Shown piece after piece: positions 1 through 13,000 of a stretch of DNA of 64,000 bases (positions are counted from its first letter, which is position 1; the number at the start of each line of letters is the position of its first letter). The notes beneath the pieces are model-generated. The model made no database searches. It saw only the letters and a list, made by a program, of their open reading frames with translations, and was not told the origin of the DNA. The translations under genes and the position numbers were made by a program. The stretch comes from Theristus sp. LFF4_11 (lineage: Eukaryota; Nematoda; Chromadorea; Monhysterida; Xyalidae), in assembly GCA_030248135.1 (NCBI GenBank), contig JASANC010004600.1:1-64000 (forward strand), written 5' to 3'.

Positions 1-1010
1 GTGTCAAATTTTCAAATTGACCTGACCGGCGATTCGCCGGCCGAATCTGCCGATCAGCGTCTTAGTTTGAAGCTCGGGACGCTTCAATACGATGCAAACA
101 CATTGGCGGCTGGTTCAGCAAAAAAGGCAACTGCCAATTTCAAGTCAATAAAAATTTTTTGAAAAACGATAAAAACAATTACGTAAAAACGTGCGTTTCA
201 GTTTTCCACAAGTTCAAAAAGCTTCAGAAAAATTTAACACACTGACCGCGTATGCAATTCGGCAGATACGTAGAGTGGAATCCCGGCGAAGCTGATTTTC
301 ATGTCTTGATCAAACCGATTTGACTCGATAATAGCCGGCCAAATCGATTTGAAATTTCAACATTCACCTCATATTACATAAGTGAAGATAGTAAAAAGTG
401 TCAAATTTTTAAAAATTGACCTGGCCGGCGATTCCTCCGGCCGAAAATCGGCTGATCAGTGTCTTTTATCGGAAGCTTGAGGGGACGTCCGGAATATGAT
501 GCAAACTCATTTGCGGCCGGTCCAGAAACAGGCACCTGTTATTTTCTAGTCAATAAAAATTATTGTGAAAACGACAAAACACGCAAAAACGTGTGTTGTC
601 AGTTTTTCAACAAAGTTCGAAAAATTTCAAAAAATTTAACCCAAATCGACCCGCAAATGAATTCGCACCATATGTACGCACCTGGCGAGTTCCGGATTAG
701 GACGCTGATCAGCCGATTTGACCGACGAAAATGCCGGCATGTCGATTTGAAAATTTCCTCGATTTACACAGTGAAGATAGGAAAAAAGTCAAATTTTCAA
801 ATTGACCTGGCCGGCGATTCCGTCGGACAAATCGGCTGATCAAGACATCAATCAACTCGCCAGGATGCCCTCTTACATGTGCAGATTGCATTTGCGGTCG
901 GTGGGTTAAATTTTTTGAAATTTTTTGAACTGTTGAAAAACTGAAACAACGGGGCGCGAAAAACGAGACACGTCGTAGAAACGCAAGATATTGCCAACAA
1001 TACACAGTCG
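1..1010. repeat. Satellite A block, about 390 bp units, left copy
   Basis: A unit starting with GTCAAATTTTCAAATTGACC recurs at about 1, 397 and 783, which gives a period near 390 bp. The units carry GGCCGGCGATT, a stretch reading CAACTCGCCAGGATGCCCT and runs of TTTTTTGAAATT. The same unit appears in several orientations at 4260-5270. Open frames here are short, repeat from unit to unit and match no family I know, so I call no gene. Confidence 0.8.
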
Positions 1011-1149
1011 TCTAGTTCGCACGATCCGGCGATTTTCGCCGATCGAGTTAACAAATCGTATTCGCAGAGTCTCGAGATGATTGCGTCGTTTGTGAGCCCG
1101 TTTTCACGGTTTTCTGAAAATGCAAAAATCCAAATACAATACAGTGTTT

Positions 1150-2030
1150 TGGTTTTTCGTAAATTTTTTATTGCAAACGACCAATGTTAAATAAAAACAA
1201 AAGCAACCACAATCGACACATCGTCAAGTTCCGGATGCTTTGCTGAGTTGATTGACATCGATCGTCGAAATGACCGAGGAAATCGTGATCTGGGTGACGT
1301 TATGTGTTGGCAATATTTGCGTTTCAGAGTGTGTCTCGTGCGCCGATCCGTCACGCACTTACCAGTGCTGTGCTCAACCGATTTTGACGATCGATAGCTC
1401 AATCAACTCAGAGGATGTATCCGGAAAGAATATAAATCCGCCGTCGTTTGTCGGTTTTTTCTGAAAATCGAAAAAAATCCAAATACAATAAATTGATGTT
1501 TTGTGTTTTTTCGCAAATTTTTTATTGCACAACGAAAATGTTAAATAAAAAAAAAACCGACGACAATCGAAACATCATCAAGTTCCGGATGCTCTGCTGA
1601 CTTGATTGAGCCATAGATCGAAATCGAAGCCGGCCGAGGAAATCGAGATCTGGGTGATTTTATGTGTTGGCAATACTGCATTTCACGGCTTGCGTCTCGT
1701 GCGCCGACTTGTGACGAGACTCTGCCAGTGCTGTGCTCAACCGGATTCGACGGTCGATAGCTCAATCAACTCAGCGGAGTACCCGGAAGACGATGATGCT
1801 TTGCTTGTGGTTTAATTTCCACGGTTTTCTGAAAATCGAAAAAAATCCAAATCACAATAAATTGAAGTTTTGTGTTTTTTTTCGTAAATTTTTTACTGTA
1901 CAACGATCAATGTTAAATTAAAAACAAAACCAACCACAATCGACACATCGTCGTGTTCCGAATGCTCTGCTGAAGTTGATTGACATATCGTTCGTCGAAA
2001 TGGGTCTAGGAAATGTAGATTCTGGGCGAC
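1150..2030. repeat. Satellite B block, about 365 bp units, left arm
   Basis: Units of about 365 bp start near 1150, 1520 and 1885. Each has TTTTTTATTGCACAACGA, a region ending in GACGTTATGTGTT and GAAAATCGAAAAAAATCC. The same unit is present in reverse orientation at 3180-4280 and again at 5273-5515. The block is therefore one arm of a large inverted repeat. No coding potential is recognised. Confidence 0.8.
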
Positions 2031-2257
2031 GTTATGTGTTACGTTATCAGTAGAATGGTCATAAATCATGAAAAACAACAAAAAAACTTTATTAACAAGC
2101 AGAAAATCTGTTGCCATACAACACCCCATAATCACGCCGATTCAAATTGTTCCAGCAACCGTACCGCGCAGTGTTGCCATCGGTGCGGTGTTTTCACCGT
2201 GGGTGTCTTCATCGGTGGGGTGTTTTCACCGCTGCGGTAGGTTTTTAGCAAGTACTC

Positions 2258-2947
2258 TATATAACGTGCTTCAAATATAAAAAAAATATATAACTATGGA
2301 CGATGCCTATGGACACACATTTTTGTTTATATTCTACCGATGTGGTATGGTCGTGGAGGCTTACAAATTAAATTGATCATTTTCACCTTATCAAAAAGGC
2401 TTGGCTTAGGATTAGGATTAGGTTTAGGATTAGGAACCTACAATGACTTAATACAAGCAACCTCAGATCAAAAATCAAAAAAATCACTTTTAAGAATGTA
2501 TACAAATCGTTTTTTGCAGTATTTTACAAAAAATAATAAAAACAAAACAAATATTTTGTGGCAAGGGCTTTTGAGCTTGGCTGGCTGGCTTGGCAAAGCC
2601 TCTGACTGTTCGACGGTTGGTTGCATTATTATTTTTGTTGATTTTGTCTTTGTGAAAAAAAACTTGGGTGGGCCACTGCCCGCCCATTCGTTTGCATCGA
2701 CCGACCTTTCGGATTTTGCTTGCTTTCATTGATGCATTCACCAATTTCATGACTAATCCTCTTGTGTTTCTTCAGTTTTTGTGACATCGTTTGTTTTGTT
2801 TGCACAATGGAAGTGTTAAAATGGTCAATTTTATTTGTAAGCCTCCACGGCCAGTGCACATCGACAGAATCACAAACAAAACAAATGTGTGTCCATAGGC
2901 ATCGGCCATAGTTATATATTTTTTTTATATTTGAAGCACGTTATATA
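2258..2947. mobile_element. Small inverted-repeat element at the centre of the satellite palindrome
   Basis: The ends TATATAACGTGCTTCAAATA (left) and its reverse complement (right, ending at 2947) define arms of roughly 90-120 bp. The arms include the matching segments TAAGCCTCCACG and TGTGTCCATAGGCAT. The interior of about 450 bp has no recognisable gene and carries a short telomere-like array at 2406-2435. Flanking DNA on both sides ends in copies of a TAGCAATTACCC-type terminus. This suggests a nested insertion or a central spacer of a foldback structure. Confidence 0.6.
2406..2435 (+). repeat. Short telomere-like array (TTAGGA variants)
   Basis: Five hexamers in a row read TTAGGA, TTAGGA, TTAGGT, TTAGGA and TTAGGA. 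The array lies inside the element at 2258-2947. It resembles animal telomere repeats (TTAGGG/TTAGGC) but is short and not a canonical unit, so it may be a chance or decayed interstitial array. Confidence 0.5.
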
Positions 2948-3179
2948 GGGTAATTGCTAAAAACACCGCAGCGGTGAAAACACCGCACCGATGAAAACAC
3001 CACACGGTGAAAACACCGCACCGATGAAAACACCGCACGGTGTGATTTATGGAACGGGTTGGGTCGGCATGAATATAGGGTGTTGTACCAACAGATTTTA
3101 TGCTGTTAATAAAGTTTTTTTTTTGTTTTTCGTGGTTGTGACCATTCTATTGATAACGTAACACATAACGTCGCCCAGA

Positions 3180-4280
3180 TCACGATTTCCTCGGCCGATT
3201 TCGACGATCGATGGCTCAATCAACTCAGCAGAGCATTCGGAACACGACGATGTGTCGATTGTGGTTGGTTTTGTTTTTATTTAACATTGGTCGTTGTGCA
3301 ATAAAAAATTTACGAAAAAACACAAAACACCAATTTATTGTGATTTGGATTTTTTTCGATTTTCAGAAAACCGTGAAAACGAACCACAAACAAGGCATCA
3401 TCGTCTTCCGGGTACTCCGCTGAGTTGATTGAGCTATCGATCGTCGAAATCGGTTGAGCACAGCGCTGGCAGAGTCGCGTGACAGGTCGGCGCACGAGAC
3501 ACACGTCGTGAAACGCAAATATTGCCAACACATAACGTCGCCCAGATCACGATTTCCTCGGCCGATTTCGACGATCTATGGCTCAATCAACTCAGCAGAG
3601 CATCCGGAACACGATGATGTGTCGATTGTGGTTGGTTTTGTTTTTATTTAACATTGGTCGTTGTGCAATAAAAAATTTACGAAAAAACACAAAACACCAA
3701 TTTATTGTGATTTGGATTTTTTTCGATTTTCAGAAAACCGTGAAAACGAACCACAAACGAGGCAACATCGTCTTCCGGGTACTCCGCTGAGTTGATTGAG
3801 CTATCGATCGTCGAAATCGGTTGAGCACAGCGCTGGCAGAGTCGCGTGACAGGTCGGCGCACGAGACACACGTCGTGAAACGCAAATATTGCCAACACAT
3901 AACGTCGCCCAGATCACGATTTCCTCGGTCGATTTCGACGATCGATGGCTCAATCAACTCAGCAAAGCATCCGGAACACGACGATGTGTCGATTGTGGTT
4001 GGTTTTGTTTTTATTTAACATTGGTCGTTGTGCAATAAAAAATTTACGAAAAAACACAAAACACCAATTTATTGTGATTTGGATTTTTTTCGATTTTCAG
4101 AAAACCGTGAAAACGAACCACAAACGAGGCATCATCGTCTTCCGGGTACTCCGCTGAGTTGATTGAGCCATCGATCGTCGAAATCGGCCGAGGAAATCGT
4201 GATCTGGGCGACGTTATGTGTTGGCAATATCTGCGTTTCACGACGTGTGTCTCGTGCGCCACGTTTCAGTTTTTCAACAG
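3180..4280. repeat. Three-copy 367-bp tandem repeat (satellite B, inverted orientation)
   Basis: The same short open frame begins at 3211, 3578 and 3945, exactly 367 bp apart, and its antisense frame repeats with the same spacing. The units are nearly identical (single-base differences), which points to recent homogenisation. The repeated frames are a by-product of the repeat and are not called as genes. Confidence 0.9.
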
Positions 4281-5270
4281 TTCAAAAAATTTCAAAAAAT
4301 TTAACCCACCGACCGCAAATGCAATCTGCACATGTAGAGGGCATCCTGGCGAGTTGATTGATGTCTTGATCAGCCGATTTAACCGACGGAATCGCCGGCC
4401 AGGTCAATTTGAAAATTTGACTTTTTTGCCTATCTTCACTGTGTAAATGGTTGAAATTTTCAAATCGACCTGGCCGGCGATTCCGTCGGTCAAATCGGCT
4501 GATCAAGACATCAATCAACTCGCCAGGATGCCCTATACATGTGCAGATTGCATTTGCGGTCGGTGGGTTAAATTTTTTGAAATTTTTCGAACTGTTGAAA
4601 AACTGACAACACACGTTTTTACGTGTTTTGTCGTTTTTCACAATTTTTTTTATTGACTTGAAATAACAGTTGCCTGTTTGCTGGACCGGCCGCAAATGAG
4701 TTTGCATCGTATTCCGAACGTCCCGAGCTTCCGATTAAGACGCTGATCGGTTGATTCGGCCGGCGGAATCGCCGGCCAGGTCAATTTTAAAATTTGACAC
4801 TTTTGCCTATCTTCACTGTGTAAATGGTTGAAATTTTCAAATCGACCTGGCCGGCGATTCCGTCAGTCAAATCGGTTGATCAAGACATCAATCAACTCGC
4901 CAGGATGCCCTCTACATGTGCAGATTGCATTTGCGGTCGGTGTGTTAAATTTTTTGAAATTTTTTGAACTATTGAAAAACTGACAACACACGTTTTTACG
5001 TGTTTTGTCGTTTTTCAAAAATTTTTTATTGACTTGAAATAACAGTTGCCTTTTTGCTGGACCGGCCGCCAATGAGTTTGCATCGTATTCCGAACGTCCC
5101 GAGCTTCCAATTAAGACGCTGATCGGCCGATTCGGCCGGCGGAATCGCCGGCCAGGTCAATTTGAAAATTTGACACTTTTGCCTATCTTCACTGTGTAAA
5201 TGGTTGAAATTTTCAAATCGACCTGGCCGGCGATTCCGTCAGTCAAATCGGCTCATCAACACATCAATCA
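4280..5270. repeat. Satellite A block, about 378 bp units
   Basis: The string AAATGGTTGAAATTTTCAAA occurs near 4444, 4822 and 5201, giving a period of about 378 bp. Units share ACATGTGCAGATTGCATTTG and the GGCCGGCGATT core with the block at 1-1010. No gene is supported. Confidence 0.85.
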
Positions 5271-5757
5271 ACTCAGCGGAGTACCCGGAAGACGATGATG
5301 CCTCGTTTGTGGTTGGTTTTCACGGTTTTCTGAAAATCGAAAAAAATCCAAATCACAATAAATTGGTGTTTTGTGTTTTTTCGTAAATTTTTTATTGCAC
5401 AACGACCAATGTTAAATAAAAACAAAACCAACCACAATCGACACATCGTCGTGTTCCGGATGCTCTGCTGAGTTGATTGAGCCATCGATCGTCGAAATCG
5501 GCCGAGGAAATCGTGATCTGGGCGACGTTATGTGTTACGTTATCAAAAGAATGGTCACAACCACGAAAAACAAAAAAAAACTTTATTAACGGCATAAAAT
5601 CTGTTGGTACAACAACACCCTATATTCATGCCGACCCAACCCGTTCCATAAATCACACCGTGCGGTGTTTTCATCGGTGCGGTGTTTTCACCGTGCGGTG
5701 TTTTCATCGGTGCGGTGTTTTCACCGCTGCGGTGTTTTTAGCAATTACCCCCATGGC

Positions 5758-6965
5758 CCATAGTTGTTCCAGAGCCGAGGGGTTGGGGGGGGCCGATATA
5801 GATAGTTGGAGCAAATTTTCCAGATAGATAGATAGCTGGAAAATTTTGGGGGGGCCGCGGGGGGGGCCATGTGACTTTAGGGGGGGCCGGTCAAAATTTT
5901 GAAATTTAATAGATAGATAGCTAAAACGCTAAAAAGCTATAAAAACAGCAAAATAATGCTAAAAATACACTAAAAATCAAGTATAAACGCGTATTTTACC
6001 TAAAATTAGCGAAATTTTCAAGAATTACGAGCAAAAATGGTCAATTTTGGTCAAAAATTGACACATTAAATGTCTTCGAAGACAAAAATTTTCAGATAGA
6101 TAGCTGGCTGAGAAATTTTTTTGGATAGATAATAGCTGAGCCGAAAAAACCTGTTTGATAGAGTCAGAGATAGATTCGAAAATTTTTCGAAAAAACCCAG
6201 CCCCCCCTAGGGTTGTTAAAAAAAACAAAAATCGTCATTTTTGTTTTTTTTTAAAAAAAAAAAATTTTTTTTAAAAAAAAAAATTTCAAAAATCAAAGTT
6301 GTGCTAAATCAATCAGGGAGTCCGAAGAACCACACATGATATGCAAGCGCCTCCCGAATGACTCCCATATGACGGAACTTTGCAGATTTTGTTTTGGTGA
6401 CCTCAATTACCCCTTTTCCAAACCGTCACCATGCCTCTTCTTGTGTTTTGACCTCCAAAACGTCACTAATTGTCCCCAGCTAAACTAATGCTAAAGTGAA
6501 GACAAACATACCGCCTTGAAATTCGATCAATTCTTCTGATGGTGTTGCGACGACACGACACGAAGCAGCAAGCAACCAGACAACGTAGCGCTTGCAAACG
6601 GAGCAGCGAGCACAATCGGACGCTCTGCGAGGCGAATCGTCACCTTATCTGCATCGGAAATGGTAGGCCAAGCTTTGGGACGCTCAAAAACTTCATCGCA
6701 GATGTTGTCGTAGCCTAAAATCAGTCGGTAAAACGGCCCAAAATCGACTGCTAAAGGTTTTACGAGGTATAATCAAAGAAAATTTTTGTTGAACTTTCGA
6801 AAAATTTTGCCAAAATTGAGGTTTTCAGAGCATATTAGAGGAAAATTTTTCGAATTTTTTTTTTAAAAAAAATCGGCATTTTTGTTTTTTTTAATCACTT
6901 TTTTTTAAAAAAAAAAAATTTCATTTTTGTTTGACAACCCTAGCCCCCCCCCTAGAACAACTATG
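5758..6965. mobile_element. Inverted-repeat element with poly-C/G ends, no coding capacity seen
   Basis: Left end CCATAGTTGTTCC and right end AGAACAACTATGG are inverted. Just inside lie G-runs (left) and C-runs (right), and GGGTTGTT-type sequence followed by T/A homopolymers at 6211-6300 and 6840-6945. The left part also has GATAGATAGCTGG microsatellite. I see no transposase. The right end lies about 45 bp upstream of the first codon of the BTB gene. Confidence 0.6.
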
Positions 6966-7008
6966 GCATCGGCCGATCAATCATCAATCAATCCACAAAA
7001 CAGTCGTG

Positions 7009-10000
7009 ATGAGCAACAATGATCAGTCTTCATTCGCTGTTAAATCGACACAAACGGCAAACGTGCTGCTGACGGCGTTGCAGCGGTTTTTCGCCGAAAA
7101 GCGTTTCTGCGACGTCGTGCTTGAAGCAGCTTCAGTGCGTTTTGACTTTGAGAGCTGTTTCGAATTTTGGCAGTTTTATTCAAAATTCGTTTTCCCATGA
7201 TGACGCACAGAGCAACACTTCGGTGCCTGTTGCCGAACTGATTTTTTTCATTTGAAATGTTTGTTGGATTATATCCGAATGGTGTTCCTTCCATACCGCT
7301 TCAAGCGAAACAGCAAGCGACAGGGACCGACGCGCACAAGCAACCGAAACCGAAAACCTCGTTTTTTTTCTCAGGGTCACCAGAACGGCGTCGTCGAGCG
7401 GTTCGAGTGCCACCAGATTGTGCTCGCCACGCAGAGCGCGCATTTCGACCGTCTGCTCAGCAACCGAAACAAGCAGCAGCAACAGCAGTCGTCATCATCA
7501 TCCGCCGCCGCAGCACCGGCTCCGCCACCAACAATCTCAGTGTCGAACAGTCACGGCCAATTGTCATGCGCACTTGCGTTCATGTACGGACTGCCGATCT
7601 TTGTGCCGTCGAGAAACGCGCTCGCTCAACTGGCGACGGCCGCGCGTCAGCTGCAGATCAGCGCGCTCGCCAAGGCGTGCACGATCGAACTGGCGAAAGC
7701 GTTCGAGGATGACGAGGTTTTTTTCATCGTGTGGACGTTTTCTTGAGCTGACTTTTTCGACGGGTTCACTGATTTTTTGATTGATTTCAATGATGATGAC
7801 AATGTGACCTCATTTAGTTGCGATATACAATTGTGATTTCTGTTCGTTGTAAAGGATCAAAACTGCTTCTGTTGAGAGAGCAAAAGTAGCTGAGCGAGAA
7901 ATGTCCAGAAATTTGTCCTGGAAAGCTGTCCAAATGTTAACCGCACTAAATAATGCTTCATGAATGCGACTTTCCAAGGTTTTTTGTTTTGAGGTGCGCC
8001 AAATGAGCATGGCCGCCGCTGCGCCGTTCCTGTTGATATCCGCTCAGAAATTCCGCGACTCTGGAAAATACGTCGATGCTCGCATTGACATCGGTAAATT
8101 GACATGGTTCCCGCTTTAAAAGCAAGTCATTTTTTTCAGTAGTTTTCAATCATTAGAGCGTCTGTTAACAACTTCGAAATTATTCTAAGTTGTCGTGTTG
8201 TTGCTGTGCGCTATGAAGCCATTGTGTGCGCGCCGGATTGGAATTTCTGAAATTCAGTTTTCCTCACCACCACCCGTCCAGTCGTTGACGGCAAAAAAAT
8301 AATAAAACGCGTGTTCGTCGACTGGGTCAAACGCAAACCTCGCAAAATCTGACATGAATGATGAACACGCAAAACGCAACTGTTGATTTTCCCTTTTTTC
8401 AAAAACCCACAACTAGGGTAAGCACAGGAAAAAAACCGGTTTCTTTTCCGTTTTAAAACCGGTTTTTTCCCAGTTTTTTTTCTTGAAAAAATAAAGAACC
8501 GGTTTTTTACCTTAAAAATTTTCAAACTTCGTGGTCAAAAATCACAACTCTTCGTTTGATTGATAAAATGTAAAATTATATTTTTGAAAAAACGGTGCAG
8601 TGAACTGTGTCAAACTGAACTGGTGAAGCATCATTTTGCAGAAGCTTTTGTGTCAAGGGTCAAGTGAAATACGATGAAGACAAGGTGAGTGATAAACTAA
8701 GTGCATATGCAGACTGACTGACGATGTTGTCGATTTGCAAAGGGTAACTGATGAAATGTTATTTTTCAAACGCAATCCGCCACCAGTTTCACTTTGCAGT
8801 TCTGCAAATCTCGCCCCCTAATCGGGGTCAGCTATCCGGTCTCCTTGCAACCGTCCCTCCCCGCTCCCCACACCTACACGGTCACTGCCCAGTCTTTGTT
8901 TTCAATTTATTGAACGTGCTGCCCTGGAAACCAATAAAAGCGAAATTAATTTGATTTGAAACAAAAAATTGGGTAGCATTTGGTGGCAAAAATAGCATAT
9001 TGGGTCGGTTGTATGCCCGAAAACAGCATTTTACGCTGCTCAAAATCGCTAATTTTGATGTATTTCCTATTTTGAGTTCAAGATGCCAAGTTCTGAAAAG
9101 TTTAGGAGGTGGGAAGCATTCGGTTTTTTATGGTTTTAAAACGGTTTTAAAATGGAAAAGAAACCGGTTTTTTTCCTGGCAATATAAAAAACCGGTTTTT
9201 TACCAACTCTACCCACAACATTTTCCGTGAACTAACACCGATACTATTCCTACCAACCCAGACGCGCACTCCTCCATCCGTTGTCACCGGGTCGTGTTGG
9301 CCGCGTTCAGTACGTATTTCGCTGAACTCCTCTTCGATCGCTCGAAAACCGACCCCGCCCCGAACTCAAATTCAACCGCGGCGCTGGCAGCACTGCCCGT
9401 TCCCAGCGACCTCGACGCCGTCTACGCGCGTCAACTGTCCGTCATCGTTGATTTCATGTACGCGCGGACGCAGTTCGTCCGTCCGCAACAGGTCGCCAGT
9501 CTGATGCACGCGGCGCGCCTCTTCGGTGTGCAGGCGCTGGAGAACAGCACCCTCGCCAGGTGCGGAAAAAATCGCTTGCCGCGTGATGGCGGACATTTTT
9601 TCTTTCGTTTCTATTTGAAAGAAGTTTTTAAAGTCGCAGAACGGCGGTTCGAAATATGCGCGTGTGTACGGTCGAGCTGGTAGATGATGGACAATAGCCG
9701 AATCGCAAGGCGGCCGATAAGCGTTGCAATTCGGCTCACTGATTGGTGCAACGTCGCACGATGCCAGAATACAGTTTGGCTGTATTGTATCTACCTTCTT
9801 ACTAGTTTTATGTGTGTTTTTCAGGCTGCCTAACAAGCTCGGCCGCTATAAACAACAAGTAAACAGCTGCGGCAAACCAATAAGTAAGGCAAAACTAAAC
9901 AGATCAACGGATACTGACGCTGCACTGCAACGGTTCGCATTTTTTTCCATATTTCTCACAAAAAAGCACAATCCGTTTATGAAAACGAAAGTTTCTGTGT

Positions 10001-13000
10001 TTCTTTCTTTCTACGTCTCCAGTGATCGAGTTGGTCAAAGGCCGTCAGTCAATGTCCATAAACACAAAAACTGCACGGTCGCCAGTCCAATTGGCGTCAA
10101 TCGGTCGGACGCTGACGTCATTCGCCAGGCGTGGCACGGTCGCAACACCTCGAGCGGTCGGTTTTTTGTTCTCTTTAGTTTTTTTGATATTGATTGATTT
10201 GATATTTTTTGGTCAGTTTTTTTGTTTTTTTGTGTGTTGTGATTGTGAACTGCCGATTGATCCAGTAAATCGTTGGAAGCGCTGGACCCGCTGGAAGCTA
10301 TGAAATCCAGTATTCGCTAAGGAAATAAAGCACAAGTTTTGTGCTTGGTTTGTCGAAGTTTGTGCATTTTGCAGCGTGTTTTGGACACTATGACCGATTG
10401 ACCATACCACTCGGTTACTATTATGCCTTTTAGCGCAAGTTAGCTGATCACATTGGAGAGATCTCCTTGTGCGAAAGTTCGCATTTCACATTCAGATCCA
10501 AATCAAAATGCAACCACAAATCGCAATACAACAACAACGGTTCGTCACAAGAACGTCACATCAGCCCCTGTTTATGTCCATCGCACTTTAACACCGTCTC
10601 CATCAACGGACCAACCGACCAACGGTGGTGAACAAGTTCGTTAATGTTATAACGAAATGTAGTTTTTTTTTAATTTTTGAGCTAAAATCTTCAAATGCAT
10701 GTCACTCCAAATTTTTAAATGTACCGTAAACACCTGATAGATTGGTCAGCTCATTTCATTGATGATACAGCGAATTCTGATTCAAACACAAGTCAAAAGT
10801 CGACTTTTTTTCGGTTTTTCAAGGTGGAGGTTGTTTCGGTCGAGGTCGGCCCACCGGTTCGATCGGACCAAATGCTGCCGGTGCTCGTCAGCGATGGCGA
10901 GGACGATTACGGCACGCATGGGAGTTTGATGACGGTGCCGTCGACGTCGTTTGATGGTCAGGGACAATTTTGTTGCGCTTCTTTTGGTCACGATCATTGT
11001 GGAATCAAAACACCAGGCGAGCATTTGAATTGATTGGACAAGGTTTGTTTTTTGTTTTTAGGCAAACTCCGCAGCTGATTTCGATTGAAAATCGTCCAGT
11101 CTCGGATTATGTTGTCTAGCCGTTCCGTTTTTCCAGATTCAGCCTCGACAGCGCACAGTAGCTACGAGCAAAACAACAACGCCGATGACGACGACATGCT
11201 GTCGACTCGCACCGGTGATACGGATCAAGAGCCGGATTTGAGGTAATTTGAGATTTCAACCGATTAGCGAGAAAGGAACGAAGTTTTGCGTCTGATCAGT
11301 TTTTTACGTTCTGTGACTCTGTGATGCGTTTGCAGATGTCGAAAGGAAACCAGTGTCAATTTTTATATGGCCGTTAAAAATAGCCTTAGTGACCACAGGC
11401 TTATTCAGGAGACTCGTGTCACTGAGCCATTTAAAAAAAATTCCGCGTCATACACTGTTTACCTATCTATGCGCCCATTGAATCTAGGAACAAAATAAAA
11501 GATAATACACGATGCAGTAAAACCATTTTTTTCAATATGCGCCAATTCACATGGAATCCGTGCCCATGCGCTTATGACCGTGCCCAATCTCGCTCGCAGG
11601 TTCATGTGCAGCGAGTGCGGCACGTTGCACACGTCGCAGCGCCGGCTCGCTGTGCATCTGGCTGATCAACATCGCATGCAAGCAGCGAGCTCCTTGTCCT
11701 GTGGCACCAGTAATTGCGGCGCTGACAATGATGACGAAACGCACTCCAGTGTGATGCCGTCCGAAATGGGCGAATCCGAATCGTCTGTCGCCAGTGACTG
11801 TCAACGAAACAATATGGCGCATTCAAGAGCGAGACGTTGCAGTGGCTCGGAATTGTTGCGGTTCAATTCGGAGCGCAAAAAGATGGCCACCAGTAAACTT
11901 GGGTTGGTGGCAAATGTTTTATTTTTGTTTCAAAACCGCTGTTGACTTGTTCTTTGAACTGAGTTTTGAAGCAGAAGCGGTCGCCAATTTGGTTTTATTC
12001 ATTGGTTAGTGCACACATGACGCATGCATTGCTGTGCAGTCCTGGACTCCGCCTCCACCCCACAATACGCCTGCACACAGCAACGCATGCATCACGATCT
12101 CACCAACCAACTAATCAATCACCTAATGTCATTACAATCGACTGTAGGTACAGTCCAACTAAAGTATAGGCGATCAGCTGATTGGTTGGTCGTTCTGAAC
12201 AAAACCAGCCGCCGCCACGGCACAGCAATGCGTGCACAGAAAGTGCGTACGCACGCACGTGATCGCCAACCAATCAGTGGAGTGCGTGTGTTTTCGAGTT
12301 CGACCGTAGATCACGACCGTAGATTGTTGCAGCGCACAGGCGAGCGAGCACTCGCGGCAGCAGCCAGAGCGCCGCCGCGCCGCCCACCCGAACGACGTCG
12401 GCCGCTGCGGCCTCTGCAGTCTGCCGCCGTTCGCATCGGCACGCGCCCGCCGTGTGCACGTCATCCACGCGCACGGTCACATTCCGAACGTCTGCGTCGC
12501 GTGCGCCGTCGCGTTCGACCGCCGACAGCAGCTGACGCGACATCTGCAACTCGTGCACAAGCGCAATGTCTTTCCGTGCGGATATGTGGTGCGGTGTTTT
12601 GGAGCGGCGCCGGGAATGGCGGGAGTTTGTTAGTTATTAGAGCGCTGTTCTCAATGGAACTGGGATGATTTCTTGCTAAACTGCGGTGGGTTTTCGCGAG
12701 AATGGTTTATCGGCTTTTCGTCGACTTGTGAGTCAGCTGGAGCAACGTTGAGTGGAATAGCTTCCTGCCTGACGGAACCGGGAAACTGAAGCTCGGTTCC
12801 GATATGTGTGCTCGACATGGCTCACCGTTCCCGCACAACATTGCAATTTGCTGATTAGCTGTTGACTGGTGCCGGACTGCCAGAGCCAGTAAATTTTGTG
12901 AAGTTCGTTCAACCACAATTCCAAAATGACACCACCAGACTGTCTCTCTTTCTGTCCAGCCGAAAGACTGAAATTCGTTATTATTTCAATTCAATTTTCT

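Larger units (their letters stand above)
2948..5750. mobile_element. Foldback-like element with terminal inverted repeats made of tandem units
   Basis: The left end GGGTAATTGCTAAAAACACC and right end (its reverse complement, finishing at 5750) are inverted repeats. Next to each end are short repeats alternating CACCGCACCGATGAAAA and CACCGCACGGTGAAAA. Further in, both arms carry TTAATAAAG, then ACGTTATGTGTTACG, then satellite B units. The interior is satellite B (3180-4280) plus satellite A (4280-5270). No transposase frame is visible, so it would be non-autonomous. Known Foldback elements have long inverted ends built of tandem repeats; assigning this element to that type is my inference. Confidence 0.6.

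Noticed and set aside
3211..4157. Repeated 65-75 codon frames at 367-bp spacing, possible small protein family
   Set aside because: They are the same satellite unit read in several frames and on both strands, with no start context or family motif.
12024..12668. 214-codon Arg-rich frame as a separate gene
   Set aside because: It reads through a short inverted-repeat element and then the wrong frame of the zinc-finger exon at 12333-12585.
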